DNA from: Aspidapion aeneum
Taxonomy: Eukaryota; Arthropoda; Insecta; Coleoptera; Brentidae
Assembly: GCA_963576565.1 (NCBI GenBank)
Contig: OY755042.1
Span: 106,755,314-106,819,313 of the forward strand
Direction of reading: 5' to 3'
Length of the DNA: 64,000 nucleotides
Part shown: positions 38,060-49,100 of the stretch, in pieces
Layout of the letters: the number at the start of each line of letters is the position of its first letter
Position numbering within the stretch: the first letter of the stretch is position 1
Made by a program: the position numbers and the translations under genes
Notes under the pieces: generated by a model
The model's input: only the letters and a program-made list of their open reading frames with translations
Told to the model about the DNA's origin: nothing
Databases searched by the model: none

Positions 38060-38433
38060 TCCCTTAAAACTTGCAATTTTTAAATATTTTACCTATTAAT
38101 TGCCGTTTTTTTGTCGTCAATTTTTCGTAAAAGAAAAAAAGTCGCGCTGCGATTACACAAAACACCTAATAATGCTAACGTTGGTTGTGCGGAAATTTTT
38201 AAATATTTTGTTCATGCGTTAACTGTCGTTTTTTTTTCTTTAATTTGTCGTAAAATAATTAATATAATAATATACTTGTAAAACCTGGCAATGCTAAAAG
38301 CTATAATAATTATTTTTTTTACCAAATAATATAGTTTCATTAATTTTTATCACTTGAACCTAAAAACTTATAAATATTAATAAATAAACCTAATAAGAAA
38401 CTAAAATTGTTTTTCTCTACGAAATGGTGGCAC

Positions 38434-38670
38434 TAGTCAGCGGCGTAGCGTGCCTTAAGGGGCGGGGGGGACGGCGGTGGGTCAAAGGCTTAAAAGGGCG
38501 CCCGTAAAAAATTTCTTTAGTGTACTCTCAGCCGATTTGCCGCCCTCTCGATTTGCCTTTGCCGCTCTCTCGCTTTGCCGACTCAGGGCTCCCATGGGGC
38601 GCCAGTACCCTCGGGGCGAGGGGGGGCGACCGAACCGAACCGAACCGAACCGAACCGACGCAACACCGCT
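38434..38670. mobile_element. G-rich MITE remnant (family C-like) with CCGAA repeats
   Basis: CAGCGGCGTAGCGTGCCTTA start, G-runs, then four to five ACCGA repeats at 38630-38658. GC content is far above the surroundings. The open frames on both strands here are low-complexity artefacts. Confidence 0.5.
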
Positions 38671-39867
38671 GAAACGAGTAAAAAAGTTAAGCAAGTAAGA
38701 GCTGTTCTAGTTAGAATATTATTGGCGAAAAACCGTAAGCTTTTTAATATATTTGGTAATTTAAATCTATTTTAAAATTACAATAAATTTCCACAGGTAA
38801 TTCAGGTCTCGGCAAAATAGACCCAATGGCTAGTCATACGAACTTGAAAGGCAGCAGCTGCATAATAATTTATTTTAATTACAAAATAATGCAGTTAATA
38901 TTAATTGACCCTAGCAACTATTTTAGGATGTCTGGGATTTTTCATTAGCAGCAGGCTAAATATCAGAAGCGCTTCACCAAATTTTTATTCAGGAGGCTTC
39001 TATAATAATATAATAACATTTATTAAAAGAAGAAATTAAATTGGAAATTTAGGGCAATATATCTTTTGCAAATGATAATTTTCAATAAATAAATAACTAA
39101 TAAATCAAAAAGAAGGAAAGGTAAAACCTATTTTTTATTCAACGAGTAAAACGACAGCGAACCAAGGAAACTAAGTTCTCGGCGGGACGACAACGTCCAC
39201 CGGCCTATAAGGAAAAAAAACATTTCGTCACAGTTCAACCAGACCATGCTATCACCCTCTCCACGGCGTCGGTACGGAACCGAAAACAATGAGTTAACAA
39301 AGTATAAAAGGCAACTTCAAAGGGGTGAAGTCAACCACAGACACCGGTGTTTCGGAAAAAGGCATTTCCTTCCTCAGCGTGGCTTGTCTGACTACAGTAA
39401 TTCCACTGACTACAAGATACAAGGTAAAGCAATAGAACAAATAACTACTAAGGAGTTTTGCAAAGGTGCAAAATTGATAAATTGGGAAAAATATACTGAT
39501 AAAATGTGCTAAGAGGGCAAAACGGGGTACCAATATCTAGGGCGAAATAGGGTACCCCTTGTGACCGATCAATTGAACAATATAAATAAAAAAGTTTAAC
39601 AATTTATAATAAAATACATATGTTTGTAGTTTAATTTTTGATATCCATTAAAAGATAAAAATCTCATAAATCATATCATCAATATGAAATAAACACAAAT
39701 AAATACCGGAAAAGATAAAGGTAAATTCTCCTCATTGTCTGTCTTCATTTCTTGTTTTTGGCACTTCGTTTGGCCCTACCCGACATGCAAATTTCCTTTT
39801 TTTGTAATATAAAAAAAAGTTAACTTTTTTACCTCAATTTATATTAATAAATAGTTTGTACTATAAC
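38671..39867. other. AT-rich spacer
   Basis: No gene recognised. A moderately GC-rich stretch at 39180-39420 is open on both strands (under 90 codons) with no family match that I can name. Confidence 0.35.
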
Positions 39868-40098
39868 AAGCAGGTTTCAGTACAGTTGACCACCTATTAA
39901 CAATGAAAATCCTAATAGAGAGAGCCAAAGAATATAACATTCCACTGTAGATTGCGTTTATTGACTTTGAAAAAGCTTTGGATAGCATTGAGCACTGGGC
40001 AGTACAAGCATCTTTAATTAATAGCCGAATAGATTAAAGATACACAGACCTAATAGCGAAGCAACACCATGAATCAAAATGCACGAAGGAACCAAGCC

Positions 40099-41199
40099 AT
40101 CCCAGCAAACATTGACTTGCTGGTACTTTACTAATATTGTACTTTAACTGCTGGCAACTGCTGGCAACGATATGCATTATTTTTATTATTTTTGTATTGT
40201 CTAATTTGCATATTATTTAAAACTACAAAAAACGCAACATTTATTACAAGTACTTTATTTCTAATACAACGAAAGGTTATACTTTATTTTTGAAGAATGA
40301 CAAGTGCAGCCAGGGTTAATGGCAAAAAAAACACTTTAAACGTATATTTAGGCAGTTGCTTTTAAAGCACTTTATTTTAGTACAAAACAATTAAATATTT
40401 TACTGTGAAAATAAAATACTCAAAAAAACATTTTAATAACATTTTGAAGAAGCATCTTAAAGTACATTTAATTTATTATTAAAAGTTTTAAAGTTTTGCA
40501 GCAAAATTAATATAACAGTGAAAAAACATTTTAAAAGTATTTTTAAACAATTGCTTTTAAAACAATTTATTTTAGTACAAAAATATTAAATATTTTACTG
40601 TGAAAATAAAATATTTACAAAAAAACTGACAAGTTGATGTTTGCCGTCCTTGCCACTAGATGGCAAACACTAGTCAACATTTTACTGGTACACTAAGGAA
40701 TGTCAAGCTTAAGAATGTGAATCATTTTATTTATTTTTAAATTGTTGTGGATTGTTCCATGATCTTTGGAAATATCCTCATCTGATATGAAAAGGAAAAT
40801 ATTAAAGATCCTTATATAATGATTATACAATGATCAATTAATATTTATTTTTGTAAATATGAGACGTGAGTGACGTAATGTCCTTACAAATATTTACAAT
40901 AAAAGTAAGTTTTTTTTTAAAATGTATAAAAATTAAATTTTTTTGTATTTACTAAAAATACGAAGAAAATACATGGCTTGAAAAGTACATGCTTTTGTGT
41001 ACAAAGAAGTTTAAAAAAATGCATTACTTTAAAAGTACAGTGTTTTTTGTACTAAAATTTATACATGCTGGCCTGACGCAGGCCGTTGTTCCAAATCAAT
41101 ACGAATTAAGTACTTTCTACTTAGTACTTTGCCGTTATGGGCAGCAGTGAAAGCCAGTACTTAAAAAGTACTTTTTTTGTAATCCATGTTTGCTGGGAT
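40099..41199. mobile_element. TIR element CCCAGCAAACAT, nested in LINE
   Basis: The element 40101-41197 starts CCCAGCAAACAT and ends ATGTTTGCTGGG, an exact 12-bp inverted repeat. Dinucleotide AT lies on both sides, consistent with a 2-bp duplication. The interior is AT-rich with 'AGTACTTT' motifs near both ends and no transposase. The superfamily is not recognised. Confidence 0.8.
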
Positions 41200-41465
41200 C
41201 CTCATAAGAAGACGTTTCAGACAGGGTGACACAATATCCCCTAAACTATTTAACCAGGCCCTAGAAGATGTTTTTAAAAACTTACAATGGGAAGAAATAG
41301 CCCAACCAACTGAAATATAAAAATGCTGGAAGAACTGGGTACAGCAACTAAAAATATGGGCTTGAGTCTGAACTAAACTAAAACTAAAATCATAACAAAC
41401 ACAGATGAAGATATCACGATCAAAAAGCAAGAAAAAATAGAACAAGTAGAACAAGTAGAGGAATA

Positions 41466-42182
41466 TACAGGGTGTTCCATAACTTAGGGGCAGCACGTGA
41501 TAGGAGATTATTTCCGAGAAAAAAGTTTATATAACTTCCGGGTCAACACACATCTGTTTTTAAGATATAAGATGTTTAAAGGAGTGGGGGAAAGGGTTTT
41601 ACAAAAAAAAGAAAATCTGTCACAACCAGCTGAATACTCAGGTAATTGTGATTCAAAAATGTAGTATTCCTTTTTTTGATAAAATTACATGTTGAGGAGA
41701 TACAGGCTGCCAAAATAACCTCCAAAAACTTATTAAAAATAAAAATTAAAAAAAAAAGAATAATTTTTGCTTACTTTTTCCTTTCAAAAATATCAATAAT
41801 ATTTTATTATTATGTCCTACTAGAGGCTTGTTTTTATTAATAAAAAATATTAAAAAAAACATTGCGTTTATTATGGCATTTATAAAAGTTTATTGAAAAA
41901 TATAGTTTTTTCTAAAAAAAATTGACCTACCAATTTTTTTAAAAATAATTTTTATTTCAATGTATTGCTCTTGTTCTAATACATGAATTTACCTAATTTC
42001 ATATTTTTAGTGCGTTTTTTTAAAAAGTTATTATCAAAAAGGTTAAAAAATTGGCAACTTTGATGCTCTATATCTCGACAAAGAAAGAGTTTTGACCCAT
42101 GCATTATAGGAACTTTTTTATCAGACATAAGCTCCTCTATCACCTGTTGGCCTATGGTCCCTAAGCTATGGGACACCCTGTA
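41466..42182. mobile_element. TA-flanked MITE with CAGGGTGT ends, nested in LINE
   Basis: CAGGGTGTTCCATAACTTAG (41468) pairs with CTAAGCTATGGGACACCCTG (to 42180), with TA on both sides. About 713 bp, non-coding. Confidence 0.85.
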
Positions 42183-42743
42183 TAATCTGGAACAAATTAG
42201 TAAACTGAAAAAAGTATGTATCTATCTACCTGTGCTCAAATATGGATCCCAGACCTGGACACTTACAAAATCAAACATGGATAAAGTAACAAAAGCCCAA
42301 AGATCAATGGAATGAAAAATGTTGCATGTAAAGCTAACAGATAGAAATGATGGATAAGAAAGAAAACAAAAGTAAGGGACATGAGGAGAGGTAGCAAAAT
42401 TAAAATTGAAATTGGCTGGTCTTAATATGAGACAGAAAGACGATCGATGGAACAAATGTATTGTAAACTGGAGACCTTGGGAAAATAAAAGAAGTAGGGG
42501 AAGACCCCAAATGAAATGGGCGGATTTGAAGAAACAGGCAAGGACTTAGTTTTTGTGACACCAACTCCGCCACTGTTTATTTTTACCCCTCTATTCTGGC
42601 ATTCCACAGAAAACTTTGCTAATTAGCTGTTTTTCATTTTACTTTTCTTTGATCGAAACGCAAAGCAGAGTTTGCGAAAAATCGCGACGCGTCTTCACAT
42701 TTTTTTTTTGGAAGCGTGAGTTGAGTGGCGCAACTCTGAAAAA

Positions 42744-45493
42744 ATGTCGGTAAGAAAAAATGGTTAAATAGTTTTCAAATCGTTGTTTTTATAAGAGAAA
42801 CTATGGTTGTGTGAAATTGTTTAAGCTACTTGATTATGTGAAGTGTTCGCCATTTTGGATTTTTAATTTTTGTCGATCTGCTAGCCTATTTTGCATTTAA
42901 TTTGTCGATAAAGGTAAAAAGAGATTTGTGATAAAATGAAAGTTTATGGTTCTTTTATGGCCATGAAAAGTCATGGAAATTTACACAAATTTTGTATATT
43001 TACAAGTCTGTCTAAAATTCTTATTGCAAACTAAATAAATGACATGATTATATCAACCTTGAACACAGTTTTTTTGTATATATCTCCGAAATGAAAGCTC
43101 CTACGAACTTTTTGGTTATAACACAATTTTTTTCAAAAAACGCGAGCTACTATATTCCGAAAACAGTATATTGATGCCCTGCTCCATTGAAAAGTTCTAA
43201 TTTTTTTTAACTAACTTTTTAACTGTCAAAAATCTGTCATTAGCATTGATTAATTTTGACCAAAATCTAATCAGCTCGTTGCAGTATCGAGTAATATTTT
43301 ACCTAAAAATTTCCTGCAAATTGGTTAAGCGGTTTAGGAGCTATCGCGTTACGGACAGATATACACACACACACACAGACAGACATCACGACAATATTGC
43401 TAAGGTAGGTCAAAATACAACTAAATAACACTTTTTCGGCGTTATCTCAAAAAAAAATAAGTCGGATCTTGATTTCGAAACGCTTTTTGATTTCGCTATT
43501 GGAAATAGAATTTCCTGATAAAGCAATTTTGGCGCCGTAATAGGTTGCGCGGTTTTTGTTTTTGCGGTTTATTTCTAATGTACGATTTTCGTACTTGTGC
43601 GCTAAAAACTTTGCGTTGTATTTTTAGCGCGTTAATGGGCTGCGCGTGGTATTTTTAGCACGTTAATTGGCTGCGCGGTTTATTATTTTACGCAGTTAAA
43701 AACTTGCGTGGTATTGGGCTACGTGTTTTATTATTTTTGCGCGGTAAAAACCTTGCGCGGGATTTATTTGCGCGGACATAGGATTCGCGGTTTTTAACTG
43801 TATGTGGTATGTTTTTGGACGGTATTCGGCTGTGCGGTTATGGCGTATGCTGTATTTTTTGCACGGTAAAGATGCAAATAAAAATCTCGAAAACCATTGC
43901 TTTGAACAACATCAAAAATGCAAAATAAGCATGCAAACCAAAATATAAAATTAAAAATGGTGGACACTTAACTGTTTTAAACCATTTTATGTCAGACAGT
44001 TTTGACTTTCCGACATTCCGATATGTTTTTGGGCGGTAAAAGGATCATAAAAATTTGTATTAGTTTTTTTTTATTTTTAGGCTGAGGAACTCTCCAAAGA
44101 ACAGGTTGCATGTAAGTATATATACTCTTGTCTATGGAAAAAAATAAAAATTAAGATTGATGGTAATGGAGCTAGTTTTTTCCTGGTAATGGGCTGGGTA
44201 ATGGATATAAATTGAGTTTGCAGAAAACAATAGGTAGATTTTTAATCTCACTTCTTTCTTTCAGTACTCAAAAACGCTTTCGACACATTCGACGTCGATA
44301 AAAAAGGGAGCATAGGAACAGTTATGATTGGAACTATTCTGGGTATGTTGGGAGTACAGACCACGGAGAGCACTTTGCAAGAAATCATTGCAGAAGTCGA
44401 CGAAGATGGTAAGATGCCAGAGCATTAGCCTAATAATCAAAAAATTAGGTTATGTTAGGTTCGGTTTATGTACGGGTGTGATTAGCTTTGGTAGTAACGC
44501 AGTTATTAGAGGAGCATCATGAATCAACTTTATAGCACAGAAAAACTAGCTAGTATTTTTGTTTTAAGAGAAAAAAGATATAAAAAGTTTCTGCAAAAAG
44601 AGGTGCTAAGTGATAAGATACTAAATTAAGATCCAGAGTATTTTCCAGCTTTTCTATCAGTAGTATTTGTGGTAACGTGGTGAGGGGATCAAAAATGGGT
44701 TTTGTAACTGTCTTGTCTTTTTTATTAATAAGGTGTTTTGTTTATTTTTAGGTTCTGGTGAATTAGAGTTTGCAGAATTTGTTACTCTGGCCTCGAGGTT
44801 TATGGTGGAAGAAGATGCAGAAGCTATGGAACAAGAGTTAAAAGAAGCATTTAGATTATATGATAAAGAAGGTAGGTATATCTATCCAAATAATCAACTA
44901 ATCAATTAATGAAAATACTAGACAAGGATGTTCAAAAACAATACAAAATGAAGTTGATATGATTCATTAAAACAGAGCCTTAATGATAATGAAAGCTTAT
45001 CTTGAAGTCCTGAACCGGAATGTAAGAACTTGAACAATAGTTTGGAGAGAAAAATCTTAACTGAGATAAAAATTTATTAGATTCGATGAAGAAAACGCAG
45101 AACAAAATAAAAGGTAATTTTACGAAATTTATCAAAATGTTTGTTGCAGGAAATGGATATATCACAACAAAAACTCTAAAAGAAATTTTAAGAGAACTCG
45201 ACGATAAATTGACTGAAGAAGAATTGGACGGGATAATTGAAGAAATTGACAGTGATGGATCTGGAACCGTGGACTATGATGGTAGGTAAAACACTATTAA
45301 ACATTTTACAGAATTTTGTAAACTTTGTTTAATGGATTATTTCTCTTTTCGCCTTTATTATCGTGATGCTATGATACTAATGGTTCTTAATTTTTTTTAT
45401 TTTAGATCTTTATTTATTCTTTACATTTTTTATTTACTACAGTTCCATTATTTTTTAGAATTTATGGAAGTAATGACTGGGGGAGACGACTAA
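42744..45493 (+). CDS. TpnC: Troponin C, gene 3
   Basis: Calcium-binding subunit of muscle troponin. Coding exons: 42744-42749 (Met-Ser), 44081-44111, 44265-44408, 44752-44871, 45150-45281 and 45459-45493. GT-AG introns; 155 residues. EF-hand loops: I at 22-33 ([12 protein letters not shown], degenerate), II at 58-69 ([12 protein letters not shown], intact), III at 98-109 ([12 protein letters not shown], no acidic last residue) and IV at 134-145 ([12 protein letters not shown], intact). Sites II and IV should bind calcium. C-terminus [11 protein letters not shown], as in gene 2. Intron positions and phases equal those of gene 2, so the two are tandem duplicates about 7.4 kb apart. This is the most compact of the three genes: only intron 1 (1.3 kb, with a family A fragment) is over 1 kb. 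The Met-Ser start exon is followed by a GTAAGA donor. Confidence 0.94.
43040..43455 (+). repeat. Repeat family A fragment in intron 1 of troponin C 3
   Basis: Matches the interior of the family A repeat, from 'atatatcaaccttgaacaca' to 'ggcgttatctcaaaaaaa', with a CA microsatellite at 43362-43378. It lacks both termini. Confidence 0.7.
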
Positions 45494-45764
45494 TCCACGT
45501 AACGGTTAGATTTTTTTTTAATTTTAAATTAAGAACAAGCCTAGTTCGTTGACCATTAAATTACTTTTAATTTAAATATAAAATATAAACTTAATTTAAT
45601 TTGAAAACATTTTATTCAGAAATTTCAAGCTTAATATATTTTAAATTTATACTTACTTAGTAATTTTAATTAAAAGAAGTTTAATGGTCAAAAGCAATAT
45701 GGGATATTCCGATTACATTTGAATTAACTTTAAATTAACTTAATGTCGACTTGAATATAATCTG

Positions 45765-45846
45765 AATAAAATGTTTAAATTTTATAAATTTAATATTCAA
45801 TAATTGTACATAAGAAATAAGAATTTTATTTTTGAGGAGAAATAAA
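45765..45846 (+). promoter_or_regulatory. Candidate polyadenylation signals, troponin C 3
   Basis: AATAAA at 45765-45770 and at 45841-45846, about 270 and 350 nt after the stop codon. Either could set the mRNA end. Confidence 0.45.
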
Positions 45847-46081
45847 TCAATTTTGTAAACAAAATAATTTGTATTATTTTTTTAAACTAAATATCAAACT
45901 TTTTTGTATCTTTTTTGGCCTTTTTTAAAAAAAAAAATTCTTTTTTTCTAAAAAAAAATAAAAATAAAAAATAGGATCACGTATTAATATGCAAGTCTAT
46001 GCATCAATCAGATTTTTGCATTATTGGGATAAACGAATTGGGAAGAAGGAAGATAAACGAGATTTTTATTAGAAATTAATC

Positions 46082-46087
46082 TTTATT
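46082..46087 (-). promoter_or_regulatory. Polyadenylation signal, GH45 gene
   Basis: AATAAA on the minus strand, about 30 nt past the GH45 stop codon. This implies a short 3' UTR. Troponin C gene 3 converges from the other side about 240 bp away. Confidence 0.6.
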
Positions 46088-46117
46088 ATTTTTTTTTCAA
46101 AATGAAGTAAAAAAAAC

Positions 46118-49100
46118 TCAGTTTTTGCATCCAGATTTGGCAACAATGGCGGCTGGGCAGGCGACTTGTGAGAAGGAGACTCCAGGGTTATTGGCGTTTT
46201 TGAACCATTCAAACCTAAACATAAACAATAGGTATTAATCATAGACGAATGACAGAGATAAACACATAGACACTTGGCGCAGTATACCGGGGTGTCGTGC
46301 ACGAATCAGCGCCTCTCCAACTTTGTGCTCCGTACTAAACATTTACAGGGGGATTTGAAACAATATAACGCTTGCGCAGTTTGTCTCTAAGCTACAGGAT
46401 GGCTTTTCAAATTATTGTATACCGGATGCTCGTAGCCATCAATGAAATCGTTCTCCAATCAAGCTACATCTTTTGATATAGTGTTTTGAACAGTTTTTAT
46501 CAAATTAAATTTTGACACTAAAAAACTCATTCTACTCGTCAATTACATAGATTTAAATTTAAACGATGCGCGCTGATAAGAATGAGTTATTTTGTCTCAA
46601 AGCTCAATTTGCTTAAAAAGACTCTATGAACACCAATCAATAAGGAAGCTTAATCAAAGAATGTTTAAATTAATGACTACTAGCAATAAAAAAAAGGAAA
46701 GTTAAATTTTTATTCAATCTATAAGGTTTAAAAGTTTGTTTCCCATTCATTTAGGTACATAAATTTCCTTGAGAGGCTAATTTTCTATTTAAAAAAAAGG
46801 CTTTTTGACGAATATTCTACAGTAATTTCCTTTTTATTAGTGCATAGAAAAAATTTACACATTCTACAATAACTTAAATTAATAATGTATACTTTTACAA
46901 TGCTTTATACATAATAATGTTGCCAATATAGGTTTCTATAAACGGAAACTTTTTTAATTGTTTTTTCATGTAAAAAAATGTAACGTAAGCCTTTTAAAGT
47001 AAAGTGAATATTGCCGGTTATTCATTTAATTAAACAGGATCCGGCATAATGATCTCCCACATTTTACACTGCCACTGTGCCTGAATCACTGAAGAGGGGG
47101 GAAGCTTAGCGTAGTTGGTTGGTAGCTCGCGACTTGCCATTACCTTGCCATCGTGCTTTCGTTATCGAGACATTAAGCAAAAGTAGGTAACGAATCTGTG
47201 ATTACGACACAAAGAACTTTTCGTACTCACTTCGCACTTGGTAGATATGCTTTAGTTCCAGATACTTTGGGAATATCTGAACACTATTCCCGAACCATTG
47301 ACGAATTGAAAGCAGCAATACACCAAGAAATTACAGGAATATCGCTTTAGAGTTATTGCACGAGTGAAACTTTCAGAAATCAGCTTCGACTGTGTACCGA
47401 AAAATATGAAATATAAATAACATTTACAATGGCGTTTTTATTGTGGGAGATCATTCTGCCGGACCCTGTATATAAGTATAGTGAAATAATCTATGTTTTG
47501 CCAAATATTAACATTTAAAACTAAACATTTAAAACTCCGTCCAGGTTCAACGTGTCCATCACACACTATATATTTGTGAATTTCGTCTTTTGTCAAAGGT
47601 AGTTTTTTGCCGAAGTATTTTTTTAGGTTCCGTTTGGGAATGGCGCTTGCTAACATAGTCTTCGCACCCACGAACACAAAATTGTTTTCTTTTAAATTTC
47701 TTAATTACCGATAGGCCAAAATTTAGCAAAAAACACTTTTAGAAATAAGGTAAAAAGTCGAAAAATCACGAAAAACTGCAACCGCAAATGAAAAATGCCG
47801 AATTACATCTACGTCATATTTTTATCTGTTTTGCCAATGTCAATCATATTCAAAAACATATACCGAGAGTAGCGGTTAATGTCCATGGCGACAGCACAGG
47901 AGTCTGTACATAAAATTTTTATACCAGGGGTGACGGTCTGTAATAAGCGCCTTTCGAACTTTGTATTCCGAACTAATGTATACAGGGGATATGTATAACA
48001 GTATTATGACAAGACCGAGGGGCTTTCCTTACTATAAATAATTAGTATACTGTGGTATTAATTTAACAATAGCAAAAAGTTGAATGCTAAAATCAAACTA
48101 GAAAGATGATCTTACACCAAAAACCTGTGAAAAACGTAGTACTAGTAGTAGTAGTAGTGTAAGGTAGGCTCTAGGTCTTGCGACTAGGCACATGAAGCGC
48201 CCGTTTCACCAACCCTCGGGCATCCCTCCTCCTGCGTGTCCTTACTTCGCTGAGAATTCTATCCGTCTTTTGCACAAACGCCAGAATATCGGACCACCCC
48301 AAATTCAGCAGATCCTACCTCTTCGAATACCTATCTTCTTGCCTATTTGCCTTCGACAAGTGTCCTTGTAGGACGCAGTGTCCGGTGAGGACTCCTATTA
48401 TGGCTTCTCGTCGTATTCTACGGAGTAGCCAGCCCTACGGGACTTACTCTACCCGTTTACAAGCTCCTTCGCCTGTTTGGAGTTTCCTGTATTGGTTCAT
48501 TTCTTTTATATCTTTCTGGGCCCACTCTGTTAGGGCCAACTTCATCTGCCCTCTGATGAGCCCCAGGAAGGGTTTTGGCCCGAAGGATTGCTACCGGGAT
48601 CCAAATGTGAAGGATGGGTTCGTTTTTGTTAAGATATTTCTCCAGAATGACTAGGGGCCGTCCATTGGAAGACCTGAACTTATTACATTAGTCTGTACAA
48701 CACTGCCAGAGGTAGCTCGCCGTAACGTATTCGATAAACATTTATCAATAATGAAAATTTAGGAAAAATATAACATAAGGTTTTAATAAAATTATAGGCA
48801 CCTGAATTTGCATCCAGCTTGGAGTTGTTTTGGAAGCTGGGAACATTGGCTAGCAGAACTGACTCCTCCGTATTGAGAACCCCAGCCAGTGGATGGAGCA
48901 CCCCATTGGGAAGAACAACCCTAATTTTAAAAAAATAAACACATAGTTTTAGCTATTCTAGAGCTCTTTTACTGTATTCTAGTTCATAAATCTTATTTAA
49001 ATATCTACTACTGCATGTCAAATATTTCTCTACTTCCAACCTTTAAACTTTCCACTTTTTCAATTTTTCAAAGAAGCATCTGGCTCTGGTGAGTGGTGAA

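Larger units (their letters stand above)
35825..38300. repeat. Satellite-like tandem array split by a transposon
   Basis: Irregular units of about 110-150 bp contain 'aaatattttatttatgcatta', 'tgtcgtaaatttgtcgtaaaag' and 'gcactaccacccttaaaact'. About six units occupy 35825-36546 and two more 38051-38300. The array was one block before the insertion at 36547-38050. It begins about 440 bp past the troponin C 2 stop codon. Confidence 0.65.
39868..42545 (+). mobile_element. RTE-like LINE interrupted by two DNA transposons
   Basis: The first piece (39868-40098) encodes 'LIERAKEYNIPL' and the catalytic-region 'IAFIDFEKALDSIEH'. The second (41200-41465) gives the '[19 protein letters not shown]' equivalent. 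The third (42183-42545) gives the 3' half. Removing the insertions at 40101-41197 and 41468-42180 restores collinearity with the copy at 5810-6865. All parts carry stops. Confidence 0.85.

Noticed and set aside
38477..38775. Overlapping ORFs on both strands in the GC-rich patch
   Set aside because: They stem from G-runs and ACCGA repeats of a MITE remnant; composition is low complexity and no family matches.
44071..44080. MEF2-type site TTATTTTTAG in troponin C 3 intron 1
   Set aside because: It coincides with the polypyrimidine tract and acceptor of exon 2, so the match is explained by splicing.
48385..48654. 89-codon plus-strand ORF in a GC-rich island
   Set aside because: The minus strand of the same DNA matches a LINE C-terminus better; this is its shadow.
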